Shown here piece after piece: positions 27,875 through 37,444 of a DNA stretch of 64,000 nucleotides (positions within the stretch are counted from its first letter, which is position 1; every line of letters starts with the position of its first letter). The DNA is taken from the NCBI RefSeq assembly GCF_001189515.2, contig NZ_CP012069.2, forward strand, positions 1,550,001 to 1,614,000, in the 5' to 3' direction. A program made the translations under genes and the position numbers. Source of the DNA: Olsenella sp. oral taxon 807 (GTDB lineage Bacteria > Actinomycetota > Coriobacteriia > Coriobacteriales > Atopobiaceae). Below the pieces are notes generated by a model that was not told the origin of the DNA, ran no database searches, and worked only from the letters and a program-made list of their open reading frames with translations.

Positions 27875-28663
27875 TCACCACACCTTCCAGGGGGCGTTCC
27901 CCGCATTCCAGAGCGATATCAGCTGCTGCATGTCACGCTGGGTGTCCATGCAGCTCCAGAAGCCGTCGTAGCGATATGCCGAGAGCTTGCCGGATCGTGC
28001 CAACGCCTCGAGGGTCACGCCAGAGAAGTCGTCCCCGTCCGGGTCCTCCCGCTGGTTGATGACATCGAACACCCTCGGCTCACAGACCATGAAGCCGCCG
28101 TTGATGTACGCGTCGTCGCTGTCGCTCTTCTCGCGGAAGTCCCCCACGCAGCCCCCGTCATCGATGTCGAGCACGCCGAAGCGTTGGGAGGCCTTGACGG
28201 CGGTGAGCGTGACGATAGCACCCGATGCCCTGTGGAAGGCGAGGATGTCGTTGGGGTCGACGTCAGAGACGCCGTCGCCGTACGTGAGCATGAACGGCTC
28301 ATCGTCAACATAGGGCCGTATGCGATTGATCCGGCCCGCCGTCATGGTAGCGTAACCGGTGTCGGCGACGGTGACACGCCAAGGCTCCACCGAGGTGTTG
28401 TGGACCACCATGTCGCGCTGACCGTTGGTGAAGTCAAAGGTCACGTCGCTTCGGTGCAGGAAGTAGTCCTCGAAGTACTCCTTGATCACGTCCTGCCTGT
28501 ACCCCGCGCAGATCACGAAGTCGTTGAAGCCGAAGTGGGAGTAGCCCTTCATGATGTGCCACAGGATGGGGTACCTACCGATTTCGATCATGGGCTTGGG
28601 GCGCAGGTGACTCTCCTCGCTGATGCGCGAGCCGAAGCCCCCCGCCAGAATAACGACCTTCAT
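27875..28663 (-). CDS. ddhA: Glucose-1-phosphate cytidylyltransferase
   Basis: 262 residues from the ATG at 28663 (MKVVILAGGFGSRISEES). Nucleotidyltransferase with the GGFGSR nucleotide-binding loop, RPKPMIEIG, and LTYGDGVSDVD (metal-binding Asp), the pattern of RfbF/DdhA. It makes CDP-glucose from CTP and glucose-1-phosphate, the entry step of the pathway. First gene of the eight-gene minus-strand operon ending at 20111. Upstream sequence carries a CTCCACATGGAG palindrome at 28750-28761. Confidence 0.94.
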   Translation of the reverse strand: MKVVILAGGFGSRISEESHLRPKPMIEIGRYPILWHIMKGYSHFGFNDFVICAGYRQDVIKEYFEDYFLHRSDVTFDFTNGQRDMVVHNTSVEPWRVTVADTGYATMTAGRINRIRPYVDDEPFMLTYGDGVSDVDPNDILAFHRASGAIVTLTAVKASQRFGVLDIDDGGCVGDFREKSDSDDAYINGGFMVCEPRVFDVINQREDPDGDDFSGVTLEALARSGKLSAYRYDGFWSCMDTQRDMQQLISLWNAGNAPWKVW

Positions 28664-28822
28664 ATCATCCAATCTTCCACCTGTGCTGTCAGAAGCATAG
28701 CTGTATGTACCCGCCCACACGAGAGCATAAACAAAACTGAACATTTACTCCATGTGGAGAGTATAGTGAGCGGACCGAACGGTACCATATACCCACCCGG
28801 ATACAGCAAAACGGCACCGCCG

Positions 28823-28933
28823 TTAGTTTTCGTAGATATCGCACCGATGGCCGATTTCGAGGACGAGCACCACGAACTCTTCATCGCGAATCTCACAAAG
28901 GGCGCGGTAGTCACCCACGCGATAGCGCCACTC
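28823..28933 (-). pseudogene. RelE-family toxin C-terminal remnant
   Basis: Immediately after the rmlB stop codon and in the same frame, 36 codons read [20 protein letters not shown] and end in GHRCDIYEN before [14 protein letters not shown] and the H-R-DIY end are the C-terminal half of RelE/ParE-type mRNA interferases. The N-terminal half and an antitoxin gene are missing. Probably a scar left when the first rhamnose operon was joined to the CDP-sugar operon. Confidence 0.7.
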
Positions 28934-30007
<1,074 letters not shown>

Positions 30008-31459
30008 CTATCGGGGCAGTCGTGCGACGTATTCCTTGAGCTCGTCCTCCCAGTCACGTGGAATAAACCCGACTGATCTCACCTTACCAAGGGAGAGGGT
30101 GCTGTGTCGCGGCCTCAAGGCGATGGGACCCTCGGAGCTCCCATAGTACTCCGCCGTCGATACGGGGATGACGGCAGGACTGTTAGCGTTTCTCAACTCA
30201 AATACCTCAGAGGCTATCTCATACCAACTCTTGGTGTGACCGGAGCCGGTCAGGTCGTAGGTGCCGTAGGGAGCATGCTCCCGCAGCAGGTGGAAGATCC
30301 CTTCAGCCATCTGGTCGGTAAAGGTCAGCCTCCCGTTCTGGTCGTCAACCACCGTCACGTGATCCAGCTCGTCACCGACATCGGCCACACAATCAGACAA
30401 GGCCGCCATACTCCTGACAAAGTTCCTGCCGTCACCGATCACCCAGCTCGAGCGTACGATGTAGTGGCTCGGACAGCCCGCCACGGCCAGATCACCCGCA
30501 GCTTTCGCCTGCCCGTACACGGAGAGAGGCGAGAGGGGCTCTAGCTCGTCGTGAGATGCGCGCACACCATCAAAGACGTAGTCAGAGCTGATGTGTACAA
30601 GCGTGATACCGTACTCCGCACATGCCCGTGCCAGAAGGGCAGGGCCGACAGCGTTTGCCTTCCAGCAACTGATGCGACCCTCTGTCGTCTCCGCCCTGTC
30701 GACGGCGGTATAGGCACCGCAGTTGATCACGGTACCGTAAAGATCCCAGTCGATGCCGTCATAGGCAGCTGGGTCAGAGAAGTCGAAGCCGTCGATGTCG
30801 TGGTAGTCAAACGTCGGCCCGAGGTCACGAGCGTCGGCAAACGCCCTGATCGCACGGCCGAGTTGGCCGTCACAGCCGGTCACAAGCGTCCTTTTGGGTG
30901 CCATAGGAACCACGTCAGCGAGCGGGGGGTGGTGACTGTCCGCCTCCGATATCTCGCACCCCTTGAGCGGAATGGGCCAGTCGATGGCAAGCGCCGCGTC
31001 AAAGAGGCTCACGAAGGTGTAGGTCTTCTTAAGTTCGGCGGACCAATGCGCATCGACCATATACGTATAGCTCGTTGCGTCCTCGAGCGCCTGGAAGGCG
31101 TTCCCGACCCCGCGCGGAACGAAGACCGCGCGTGCCGGATCCAACGTGGCAGTGAAGACCCGACCGAATGTGGAGCTTCCCTGCCTCAGGTCGACCCAGG
31201 CACCAAAGACCGATCCAGTGGCAACGGAAACAAGCTTGTTCCATGGCTCGGCATGGATGCCGCGCGTCACACCACGCCTAGCGTTGAACGATATGTTGTT
31301 CTGAACCCAGCGCAGGTCAGGCAGGCCAAGGGAGACCATCTTATCACGTTGCCAGTTCTCCTTGAACCATCCTCGACCATCACAGTGCACAGTGAGCCTA
31401 AGCAACTTGAGTCCGGCAATGCCCGTCTTCTCAACGGCAAGCTTGCTCCCGAAGTCCAT
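30008..31459 (-). CDS. rmlCD: Fused dTDP-4-keto-rhamnose 3,5-epimerase/reductase (first copy)
   Basis: 483 residues. Residues 1 to about 180 are RmlC-like (CDGRGWFKENWQRDK, NNISFNARRGVTRGIHAEPW, VFVPRGVGNAFQ). About 190-483 are RmlD-like (RTLVTGCDGQLGRA, NCGAYTAVDRAE, HISSDYVFDG, YGQAK). The fusion carries out the last two steps of dTDP-L-rhamnose synthesis. The ATG at 31459 overlaps the rmlA stop and has AAAGGAGG upstream. Paralogue at 48648-50123. Confidence 0.94.
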   Translation of the reverse strand: MDFGSKLAVEKTGIAGLKLLRLTVHCDGRGWFKENWQRDKMVSLGLPDLRWVQNNISFNARRGVTRGIHAEPWNKLVSVATGSVFGAWVDLRQGSSTFGRVFTATLDPARAVFVPRGVGNAFQALEDATSYTYMVDAHWSAELKKTYTFVSLFDAALAIDWPIPLKGCEISEADSHHPPLADVVPMAPKRTLVTGCDGQLGRAIRAFADARDLGPTFDYHDIDGFDFSDPAAYDGIDWDLYGTVINCGAYTAVDRAETTEGRISCWKANAVGPALLARACAEYGITLVHISSDYVFDGVRASHDELEPLSPLSVYGQAKAAGDLAVAGCPSHYIVRSSWVIGDGRNFVRSMAALSDCVADVGDELDHVTVVDDQNGRLTFTDQMAEGIFHLLREHAPYGTYDLTGSGHTKSWYEIASEVFELRNANSPAVIPVSTAEYYGSSEGPIALRPRHSTLSLGKVRSVGFIPRDWEDELKEYVARLPR

Positions 31460-32354
31460 CACCCCTCCTTTGAATAGTGACTGTCTGGCGCGATCTTTCC
31501 CTCAGCCACGATCCTGAGGTGATGACCATAGTTGCTCTTGCCGTAGCGCTCCGCACACTCAAGCAACCGACCGCGACCGATCCAGCCGTTCTCGTAGGCT
31601 ATTTCCTCCGGCACCGAGACGGGTAGATCCTGAGCAGTCTCGACCATGCGCACGAACTGCGACGCCTCAAAGAGTGACTCCATCGTTCCCGTGTCAAGCC
31701 AGGCATAGCCGCGCCCGAGCGTCACCACATCGAGGGAGCCATCATCCAAATACATGCGGTTGAGGTCTGTAATCTCGTACTCACCGCGTACGGAGGGCCT
31801 AACCTTAGCCGCAAACTCCGTCACACGGGAATCATAGAAGTAGAGCCCCGTAACCGCATAGCTGCTCTTGGGATGTTCTGGCTTCTCTTCGATGGAGACC
31901 ACGTTGTAGTCACTGTCGAACTCAACGACTCCAAAACGCTCGGGGTCATCGACGCGATAACCGAAGACCGTGGAGCGACCAGACTCAGCCGAGACGACGG
32001 CCCGCCTGAGGTGACTGGACAGCCCGTTGCCATAGAAGACGTTATCACCCAGTACGAGGGCACAGGCCTCCCCCGCCACGAAACCCGCCCCGATCACGAA
32101 CGCCTGTGCGAGACCCTTTGGCTCGGGTTGAACGGCATACGACAGCGAGACGCCAAAGTCAGAGCCATCGCCCAAAAGACGTTCGAAATTGGGCAGGTCC
32201 TGCGGCGTCGAGATGATGAGGATATCTTGGATACCAGCAAGCATGAGGGTGGAGAGTGGATAGTAGACCATCGGCTTGTCGTAGACGGGCAAGAGCTGCT
32301 TGGACGTAACGGTAGTGAGAGGATACAGACGTGTGTGAGAATGATGCCTTTCAT
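31459..32354 (-). pseudogene. rmlA: Glucose-1-phosphate thymidylyltransferase with 5' deletion (first copy)
   Basis: The gene starts correctly at 32354 (GAAGGAAAGTATC then ATG, reading MKGIIL). It then loses about 13 bases near 32337-32340, compared with the intact copy at 51157-52062. This removes the LAGGSGT nucleotide-binding loop and shifts the frame; from [20 protein letters not shown] onward the protein continues normally to the stop at 31459. The open frame reaching 32406 would give a protein without the catalytic loop. It is therefore probably inactive, with RmlA supplied by the second operon. Confidence 0.85.
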
Positions 32355-32475
32355 GATACTTTCCTTCGTACACCGCCTTGCCCACCAGATATGCAGCATA
32401 GACCACCCAAGATCCCCACCGTATTAAGTAAGATGCAAAAACACAAGTCTCTGTTAGACACAGCTTCCCTCATCA

Positions 32476-32940
32476 TTAGGTATGCGCTGGGGCGGAAATG
32501 GGGAACCTCGCCTCGAGCGGCACACCTAGGGTATCAAACTGCCTCCTGACTGACCCCTCGCGGTCGCGGCATCCCCACCTCCCGGCCCGGAGGGCGTCGA
32601 GCAGCGCCTCGTCGACGGTACGGCCGGGGAGCCACCCCCCGACCCGACCAGGTCGGCGAGCTCCCTGCGCACGAGCGACGCGACGAGGCACACAAAGGCA
32701 AGACCCTGCGCGCGGCAGTAGTCGCGCTGGCAGAGGCCCAGAGACCCATGCCGCCCTCGCACGCGCCGTGGGACGGCTGCGGGAAGTCGGCCGCCCGCTC
32801 GGCCATCTCGCCGTAGTCGCTTCCCCCGGACGTGCAGCCCCCGGCCCGCTGTCCCCAGGCGCCGGCGCGCATATCGTCGCGGCTCACGGGTGGCTGTCGA
32901 TTCCAAAGCACGCACGATGGATGTCCATGGGGACCCCAAC
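32476..32940 (-). pseudogene. Decayed transposase, C-terminal part (IS1634-like)
   Basis: On the minus strand, pieces in different frames read QGLAFVCLVASLVRREL and RTVDEALLDALRAGRWG ... VRRQFDTLGVPLEARF. This order resembles the end of IS1634-type transposases: a hydrophobic helix after the catalytic Glu, then a C-terminal tail. Frameshifts and a very GC-rich stretch break the gene. No terminal repeats were found. It lies between the first rhamnose operon and an acyltransferase gene. Confidence 0.5.
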
Positions 32941-33152
32941 CCAGAAATAAGTTCGGCCCCTCAGTTCGGGTCATATCGTCTAGTCAGGCACATGAACGCC
33001 ATCACCCTCGCCGTCCATGCGAACCCGCCTTCCATTCCAGCGGGCATGAAAAGCCCGCGACCTGAACCATCACGTTCAGGCTACGGGCATGTCATAAGCT
33101 CAGTATGAGATTCAAAATGGATCGGCTAGCCTTTGAGAGGTGACATCCGCCA

Positions 33153-34316
33153 TCACCTCAACCCGCACAGCCACCCCACGGCGTACCTGCCGACCTTGCG
33201 CACCATCCGCTCGGCAGGTATCTCCATACGCGCGGCCACTTTGCCCAGCGTCCGCGTGTAGGCGAACGCGCAGGCAAGTGCTACAGCGAAGAGCGCCAAC
33301 GAGAACGTCACGATCCAGATGACCAGCGCCCCATAGCCTAGGGTGTCGTGGACCCAAAGCCAGATCGAGGGCCTTGCGTAGGTTCTTACGATCAGATTCT
33401 CATGAATTAGATAGACGAAGAGCATGGGCGCGGCCACCCTGCTCACCCTCACACTCACGAAAAAGTGGGTCCGCACTAGATTGAAGAGGCCGAAGGCAGA
33501 TAGGAAGAGGAGCGGGTCGCCGTCTTTATCGAAGTGGAACATCTTGTTGGCGAGCGCGCCGATGTGGAGTCCCGCCACCTCAAGCAGAGCTACCAAGACG
33601 AGGGTTCCCAGTGTACCCACGAGACACGCCGTGCAAGCGGCCCGTTTGTTTTCCATGGTTTCGGGCAGGTAGAAACGTGCGTAGCCTACGATCACGTACT
33701 CGGTAATCATCACGATGAGCTCAGATGTAAAGAAGTGTCCGCCATGGGCTACGGGAAACAGCATATAGAGGCAGAAGAGACCGATGGCGAGGGCGGCGTG
33801 GCCACGTTTTCCCAAGCGCTCAAAGATCCAGTTGAGGGCGGGATGGATCATATAGAGCAGGAGATAGCTGGTGATGAACCAGTTGTTGGCGAAGGTCGTC
33901 GGCAGGAGACACTTGACGATGTTCTTAATACCGGGGCGCACGCCGACGAGCAACGCCACCACCAAGATGACGACGGAGATAAGGAAGACATCCAGGACCA
34001 TCTTGACGATCTTGTTCAAGCTTACCTTGTCACTCTTGCAGAGGAACCAGGCCGAGCAGATGACGAAGACCGCGTTACCCCAGGCGCCGAGGGTGCGCAG
34101 GCAGACAAGAAGCCACATCGTGGGGTCGGCAGATGCGGTCTTGAAGTCCACGCAGTAGGAGAGCGTGTCTATCGTGTTGAGAGCAGCACCTCCCCCGCTT
34201 ATCTCCGGCAACTGCAGCGATTGTGTCACATGTGAGAACACGATCGCAATCATGGCCACGATCTTGAGCGCCTCTATGGCGGAGTTCCGTTCCCGCTTCT
34301 GTAATGCCTTGGCCAC
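33153..34316 (-). CDS. Acyltransferase 3 family membrane protein
   Basis: 387 residues from the GTG at 34316, preferred because GAGGAGAAGGC lies just before it. About ten spans; the N-terminal span contains the family signature NSAIEALKIVAMIAIVFSHV, with the catalytic-type His. These enzymes O-acetylate or otherwise acylate exported glycans. It sits alone between two transposase remnants of the same type, which suggests that it arrived or was rearranged by insertion-sequence activity. Its likely substrate is the polymer made by the surrounding locus (inference). Confidence 0.88.
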   Translation of the reverse strand: MAKALQKRERNSAIEALKIVAMIAIVFSHVTQSLQLPEISGGGAALNTIDTLSYCVDFKTASADPTMWLLVCLRTLGAWGNAVFVICSAWFLCKSDKVSLNKIVKMVLDVFLISVVILVVALLVGVRPGIKNIVKCLLPTTFANNWFITSYLLLYMIHPALNWIFERLGKRGHAALAIGLFCLYMLFPVAHGGHFFTSELIVMITEYVIVGYARFYLPETMENKRAACTACLVGTLGTLVLVALLEVAGLHIGALANKMFHFDKDGDPLLFLSAFGLFNLVRTHFFVSVRVSRVAAPMLFVYLIHENLIVRTYARPSIWLWVHDTLGYGALVIWIVTFSLALFAVALACAFAYTRTLGKVAARMEIPAERMVRKVGRYAVGWLCGLR

Positions 34317-34599
34317 GCCTTCTCCTCGTCTATCAGTCTTCCAACAATCGAGAAGATCATACTCTACAAAGACCGTCCTACGTCTGTTGCCGAGCATTCA
34401 TAGCCATGTCATCATTGATGTGGGTTACGAGATGCATTAAACCTGACTTCCCAGCACTTCCTTAGCCCACTGGCGCAAACCCGAATCGTCGCCTGCCCCG
34501 AGAGCCTGTGCCCGGCTGCGGAGACCCTCAGGCCGTCGCTTGCGTGCGGCGGTTGCGTCCGGTGTCATGCGGAATGAGGCTCTCACCTATCCCATGGGG

Positions 34600-34985
34600 C
34601 GGGAACGTGTATCAGCCGCAGCGTCGCGGACGGTAACGAGTACGCGACAGTCGTCAGGTCCGTGAGGTGAGGGAAGGGACCAAAGTCACGCAGGAGGACC
34701 GCGCATACCTGGGGCGGATCGTGGACAGGGCGCGCGGAGTGTATCGCAGCCGGGAGTGGGGGATGTTCTCCTACGACCTGGTGACGGGCGAGTTCGGACC
34801 TGCGCAGGAGGGCGTCGGAGGGCCGAGGAGGCGCAACGCCCGTGCCGCGCGTCCGAGGCTCGCCGTATCGTTCGGCGACGCGTTCCTGCTGAACTCCCTC
34901 CTGCGCCCGGATAGGCTGATGGCCTACGCCGACGAGTGCGGTCACGCCAAGCCCGACATGGTGCGGGTACCGCTGGCGTGTGTTC
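34600..34985 (+). pseudogene. Decayed transposase, N-terminal part (IS1634-like)
   Basis: Reads, after one frameshift, YQPQRRG..., then TQEDRAYLGRIVDRARGVYR, SREWGMFSYDLVTGEFGP, and RLAVSFGDAFLLNSLL, and breaks off near 34985. The order (wing domain 'YLGR..D..G', then 'SFGD..LL') resembles the N-terminus of IS1634-family transposases. No catalytic core follows. It faces away from the C-terminal remnant at 32476-32940, with the acyltransferase gene between them. Confidence 0.5.
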
Positions 34986-34992
34986 TGTCAAG

Positions 34993-35056
34993 TTTTGGCC
35001 CTTTGGTAGTTCTTGTGGCCGATAGTCGCCCACACGAACTACCAATGGGCCTAAAA
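34993..35056. repeat. 64-bp imperfect inverted repeat
   Basis: Arms TTTTGGCCC...TGGTAGTT and AACTACCA...GGGCCTAAAA, with TTGTGG/CCACAC inside, give about 30 bases per arm around a 10-base centre. A second small stem, GTTTTGA/TCAAAAC, follows at 35064-35082. It could be a truncated miniature transposon end or a regulatory RNA fold in the leader of the operon that starts at 35212. There is no T-run for a standard terminator. Confidence 0.6.
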
Positions 35057-35211
35057 TACACTTGTTTTGAGCGAATCAAAACGTACGTATAGTACGTATA
35101 GTTTCTAATAATTCCCGCGTATAGCGGGTGGGGGTGCTTCTGTTGGTAAACGTACAGTTCAAATGGCCCATGCTCAATCTCTGCTCTGCCCTTTCAACGG
35201 TGATGTAGCCC

Positions 35212-36327
35212 ATGTCGGAGAGTGTATCTGGCAATCCCATCCGGGTATGCCAGTTTGTGGGCAACATGGTCGGCGGGGGCGTCGAGGCGGTTGTCATGAC
35301 ACTCTATAGGCACATCGACCGCTCGTGTATGCAGTTTGACTTTGTGGTCACGGATGCCTCCTCGGTCGTGCCTAGGGATGAGGTGGAGTCCCTAGGCGGG
35401 AGCGTCTACACGGTTCCCACCTACACGCGCCTCCCCGATTTCAAGCGGACTTCCTACGAGCTCTTCCGTGCCCATCCCGAGTGGCGAATCGTCCACGCGC
35501 ATATGAACTCTCTTTCCGTCTTCCCCTTGCATCAGGCGGAGCGTGCCGGTGTGCCCGTGCGCATCGCGCACTCGCACTCAGCAAGCGGACGTGGTGAATT
35601 CTTGCGCAACACCGCCAAGAACATCCTGCGCACGCAAGCCAACCGCTACCCGACCTTGCGTATGGCATGCACCGAGCACGCAGGTCGCTGGCTCTTCGGC
35701 AAGGCCCCCTTCGAGGTGCTGCCTAACCCCATCGACTTCTCACGCTTCACCTTCAACTCCAGAGCCCGCGAAGAGATGAGGGCTGCCTGGAGCGTGCCGG
35801 AAAACGCACTCGTGATCGGTCACGTGGGCCGATGGTCACCCCCCAAAAACCAAATCTTTCTTCTGCGCGTCCTTAAGGAGTTGCTCGAGGCCGGCACCGA
35901 CGCCTGGCTCGCGCTCGTAGGAGACGGCCCCGACAGGCCCGCCATCGAGGCCGGGTGTCTCGGCGTGGACGGCCGCGTCGTGGCGCCGGGCTACATGGAC
36001 GCCGCTAGGGCCTACTCGGCCTTCGACATATTCTGCTTCCCCAGCCGCTACGAGGGGCTGGGAATGGCCCCCATGGAGGCGCAGGCCGCCGGGCTGCCTT
36101 GCGTGGTGTCCGACGCAGTTCCGACGGAGGTCGACCTCACCGCACATGTCCGCTTCCTACCTCTGGGCGACGCCCAAGCATGGGCCGACGCCGTGATGGA
36201 CATGGCGGAGAGGGTGGCCGATAGGCGAGTCGACCTCGCGGCCAAGCCGTTCCGCAAGCACGGCGCGGATGAGATAGCTGCGCGTCTTTGCAAGCGATAC
36301 CTCCAGCTCGACGAGGGGGTTGCATGA
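35212..36327 (+). CDS. Family 4 glycosyltransferase
   Basis: 371 residues, GT-B fold. The N-terminal domain starts with VCQFVGNMVGGGVEAVVM (Gly-rich loop before the first helix). The C-terminal domain has IGHVGRWSPPKN, LVGDGPDRP and the E-x7-E pair in SRYEGLGMAPMEAQA, as in EpsF-like retaining glycosyltransferases. It adds a sugar to a growing lipid-linked repeat unit in the cytoplasm. First gene of the plus-strand polymer operon running to 45638. Confidence 0.92.
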   Translation: MSESVSGNPIRVCQFVGNMVGGGVEAVVMTLYRHIDRSCMQFDFVVTDASSVVPRDEVESLGGSVYTVPTYTRLPDFKRTSYELFRAHPEWRIVHAHMNSLSVFPLHQAERAGVPVRIAHSHSASGRGEFLRNTAKNILRTQANRYPTLRMACTEHAGRWLFGKAPFEVLPNPIDFSRFTFNSRAREEMRAAWSVPENALVIGHVGRWSPPKNQIFLLRVLKELLEAGTDAWLALVGDGPDRPAIEAGCLGVDGRVVAPGYMDAARAYSAFDIFCFPSRYEGLGMAPMEAQAAGLPCVVSDAVPTEVDLTAHVRFLPLGDAQAWADAVMDMAERVADRRVDLAAKPFRKHGADEIAARLCKRYLQLDEGVA

Positions 36328-36412
36328 TGAGCGCTTACAGGATTCGCTTCCTGCACATGAGACTCGATGATCGCAGGTACGATATTACTGCGTCCTTATG
36401 GGGGGTGTAAGC

Positions 36413-37444
36413 GTGGAAAATGAACCGCTTGTGTCAGCAATTATCCCTTTTTACAACCTAGAGGATTGTGTAAGTTACTGTCTTTCCTCGGTGGTCAACC
36501 AGACATACCAAAAGCTCGAAATCATCTGCATAGACGATGGTTCCAAGGATTCAACCAAAGCAGCTATTCATGAATTTACAACAAAGGATAAGCGTATACG
36601 GCTTATCAGACAGAACAACTCAGGGCAAGCCTCAGCGCGCAACCATGGATTGAATGTGGCTACGGGAGAATACGTCGCTTTCATCGATGGTGATGATTAT
36701 GTAGCTCCTCAATACATACAACGTTTAGTCGAGGGCGTTTCGGCACATGAGAACTGTATGGCCATCACAGGATTCGTTGACGTAAGCATTCAAAGTCCCA
36801 ATGAGACGATTGTACCAAATAAAATAGAGCAGAAAACGGTATGGAGAACAGCCACTATCGACGATCTGTTGTACAGAGACTTGGTTTCTTGCTGCTGGGG
36901 GCGTATGGCGCCAGTCTCGTTATTTCGAGCTCACCCATTGGGGCAACGTTTTTACGAAGATGTTGCCATAGGAGCCGAATACATTTCTTCTGCCAAGACG
37001 TTACTGTATCTGGATGAACCTCTTTATTATCACGTCAGAAGAAAGGGCTCTACGGTCAACGCAAAAGCTGTTCCAATTCAACAGATCAGAGATTATATGA
37101 GCGCTCTGGCCAAGCAGAGCTACGAATTGCAACTCATTGGGGCGTCATGGGATGCTATTGCATTTATGCGAGCACTTCATTTAACGAGGATTTTCCGGAT
37201 TGCACTTCGTTCCGATAAATCTGATAAGTTTGTGTCAGAGACGAAGAAAGCATGTCTGGATGAAATAAAAAGGAATCTAGCTACGATTCTTCGCGACAAC
37301 CATATATCTAAAGCAAACAAGACCCGCTTCGTTGTCATCACCCATGCACCCGGGATGTACGAGTGCATCTTCAACAAATTTGTACAAATACGTCAAAAAC
37401 ATATTACTCATTCTTTGCAAGATGAATCTAGGACGGCCGAATGA
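36413..37444 (+). CDS. Family 2 glycosyltransferase, AT-rich
   Basis: 343 residues from the GTG at 36413 (GGGGG eight bases upstream); an ATG at 36398 would add five residues. GT-A fold: SAIIPFYNLEDCVSYCLSSV, ICIDDGSKDSTK, ARNHGLNVATGEYVAFIDGDD (DxD). EpsJ/CpsI-like. Base composition is clearly more AT-rich than its neighbours, suggesting acquisition from a low-GC Gram-positive. Its stop overlaps the start of the polymerase gene by four bases. Confidence 0.9.
   Translation: MENEPLVSAIIPFYNLEDCVSYCLSSVVNQTYQKLEIICIDDGSKDSTKAAIHEFTTKDKRIRLIRQNNSGQASARNHGLNVATGEYVAFIDGDDYVAPQYIQRLVEGVSAHENCMAITGFVDVSIQSPNETIVPNKIEQKTVWRTATIDDLLYRDLVSCCWGRMAPVSLFRAHPLGQRFYEDVAIGAEYISSAKTLLYLDEPLYYHVRRKGSTVNAKAVPIQQIRDYMSALAKQSYELQLIGASWDAIAFMRALHLTRIFRIALRSDKSDKFVSETKKACLDEIKRNLATILRDNHISKANKTRFVVITHAPGMYECIFNKFVQIRQKHITHSLQDESRTAE

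Noticed and set aside
30008-31459. Separate rmlC and rmlD genes
   Set aside because: One continuous frame covers both domains with no internal stop or start signal at the junction, and the second copy has the same fusion.
34993-35056. Rho-independent terminator
   Set aside because: The arms are long and imperfect and no T-run follows on either strand.
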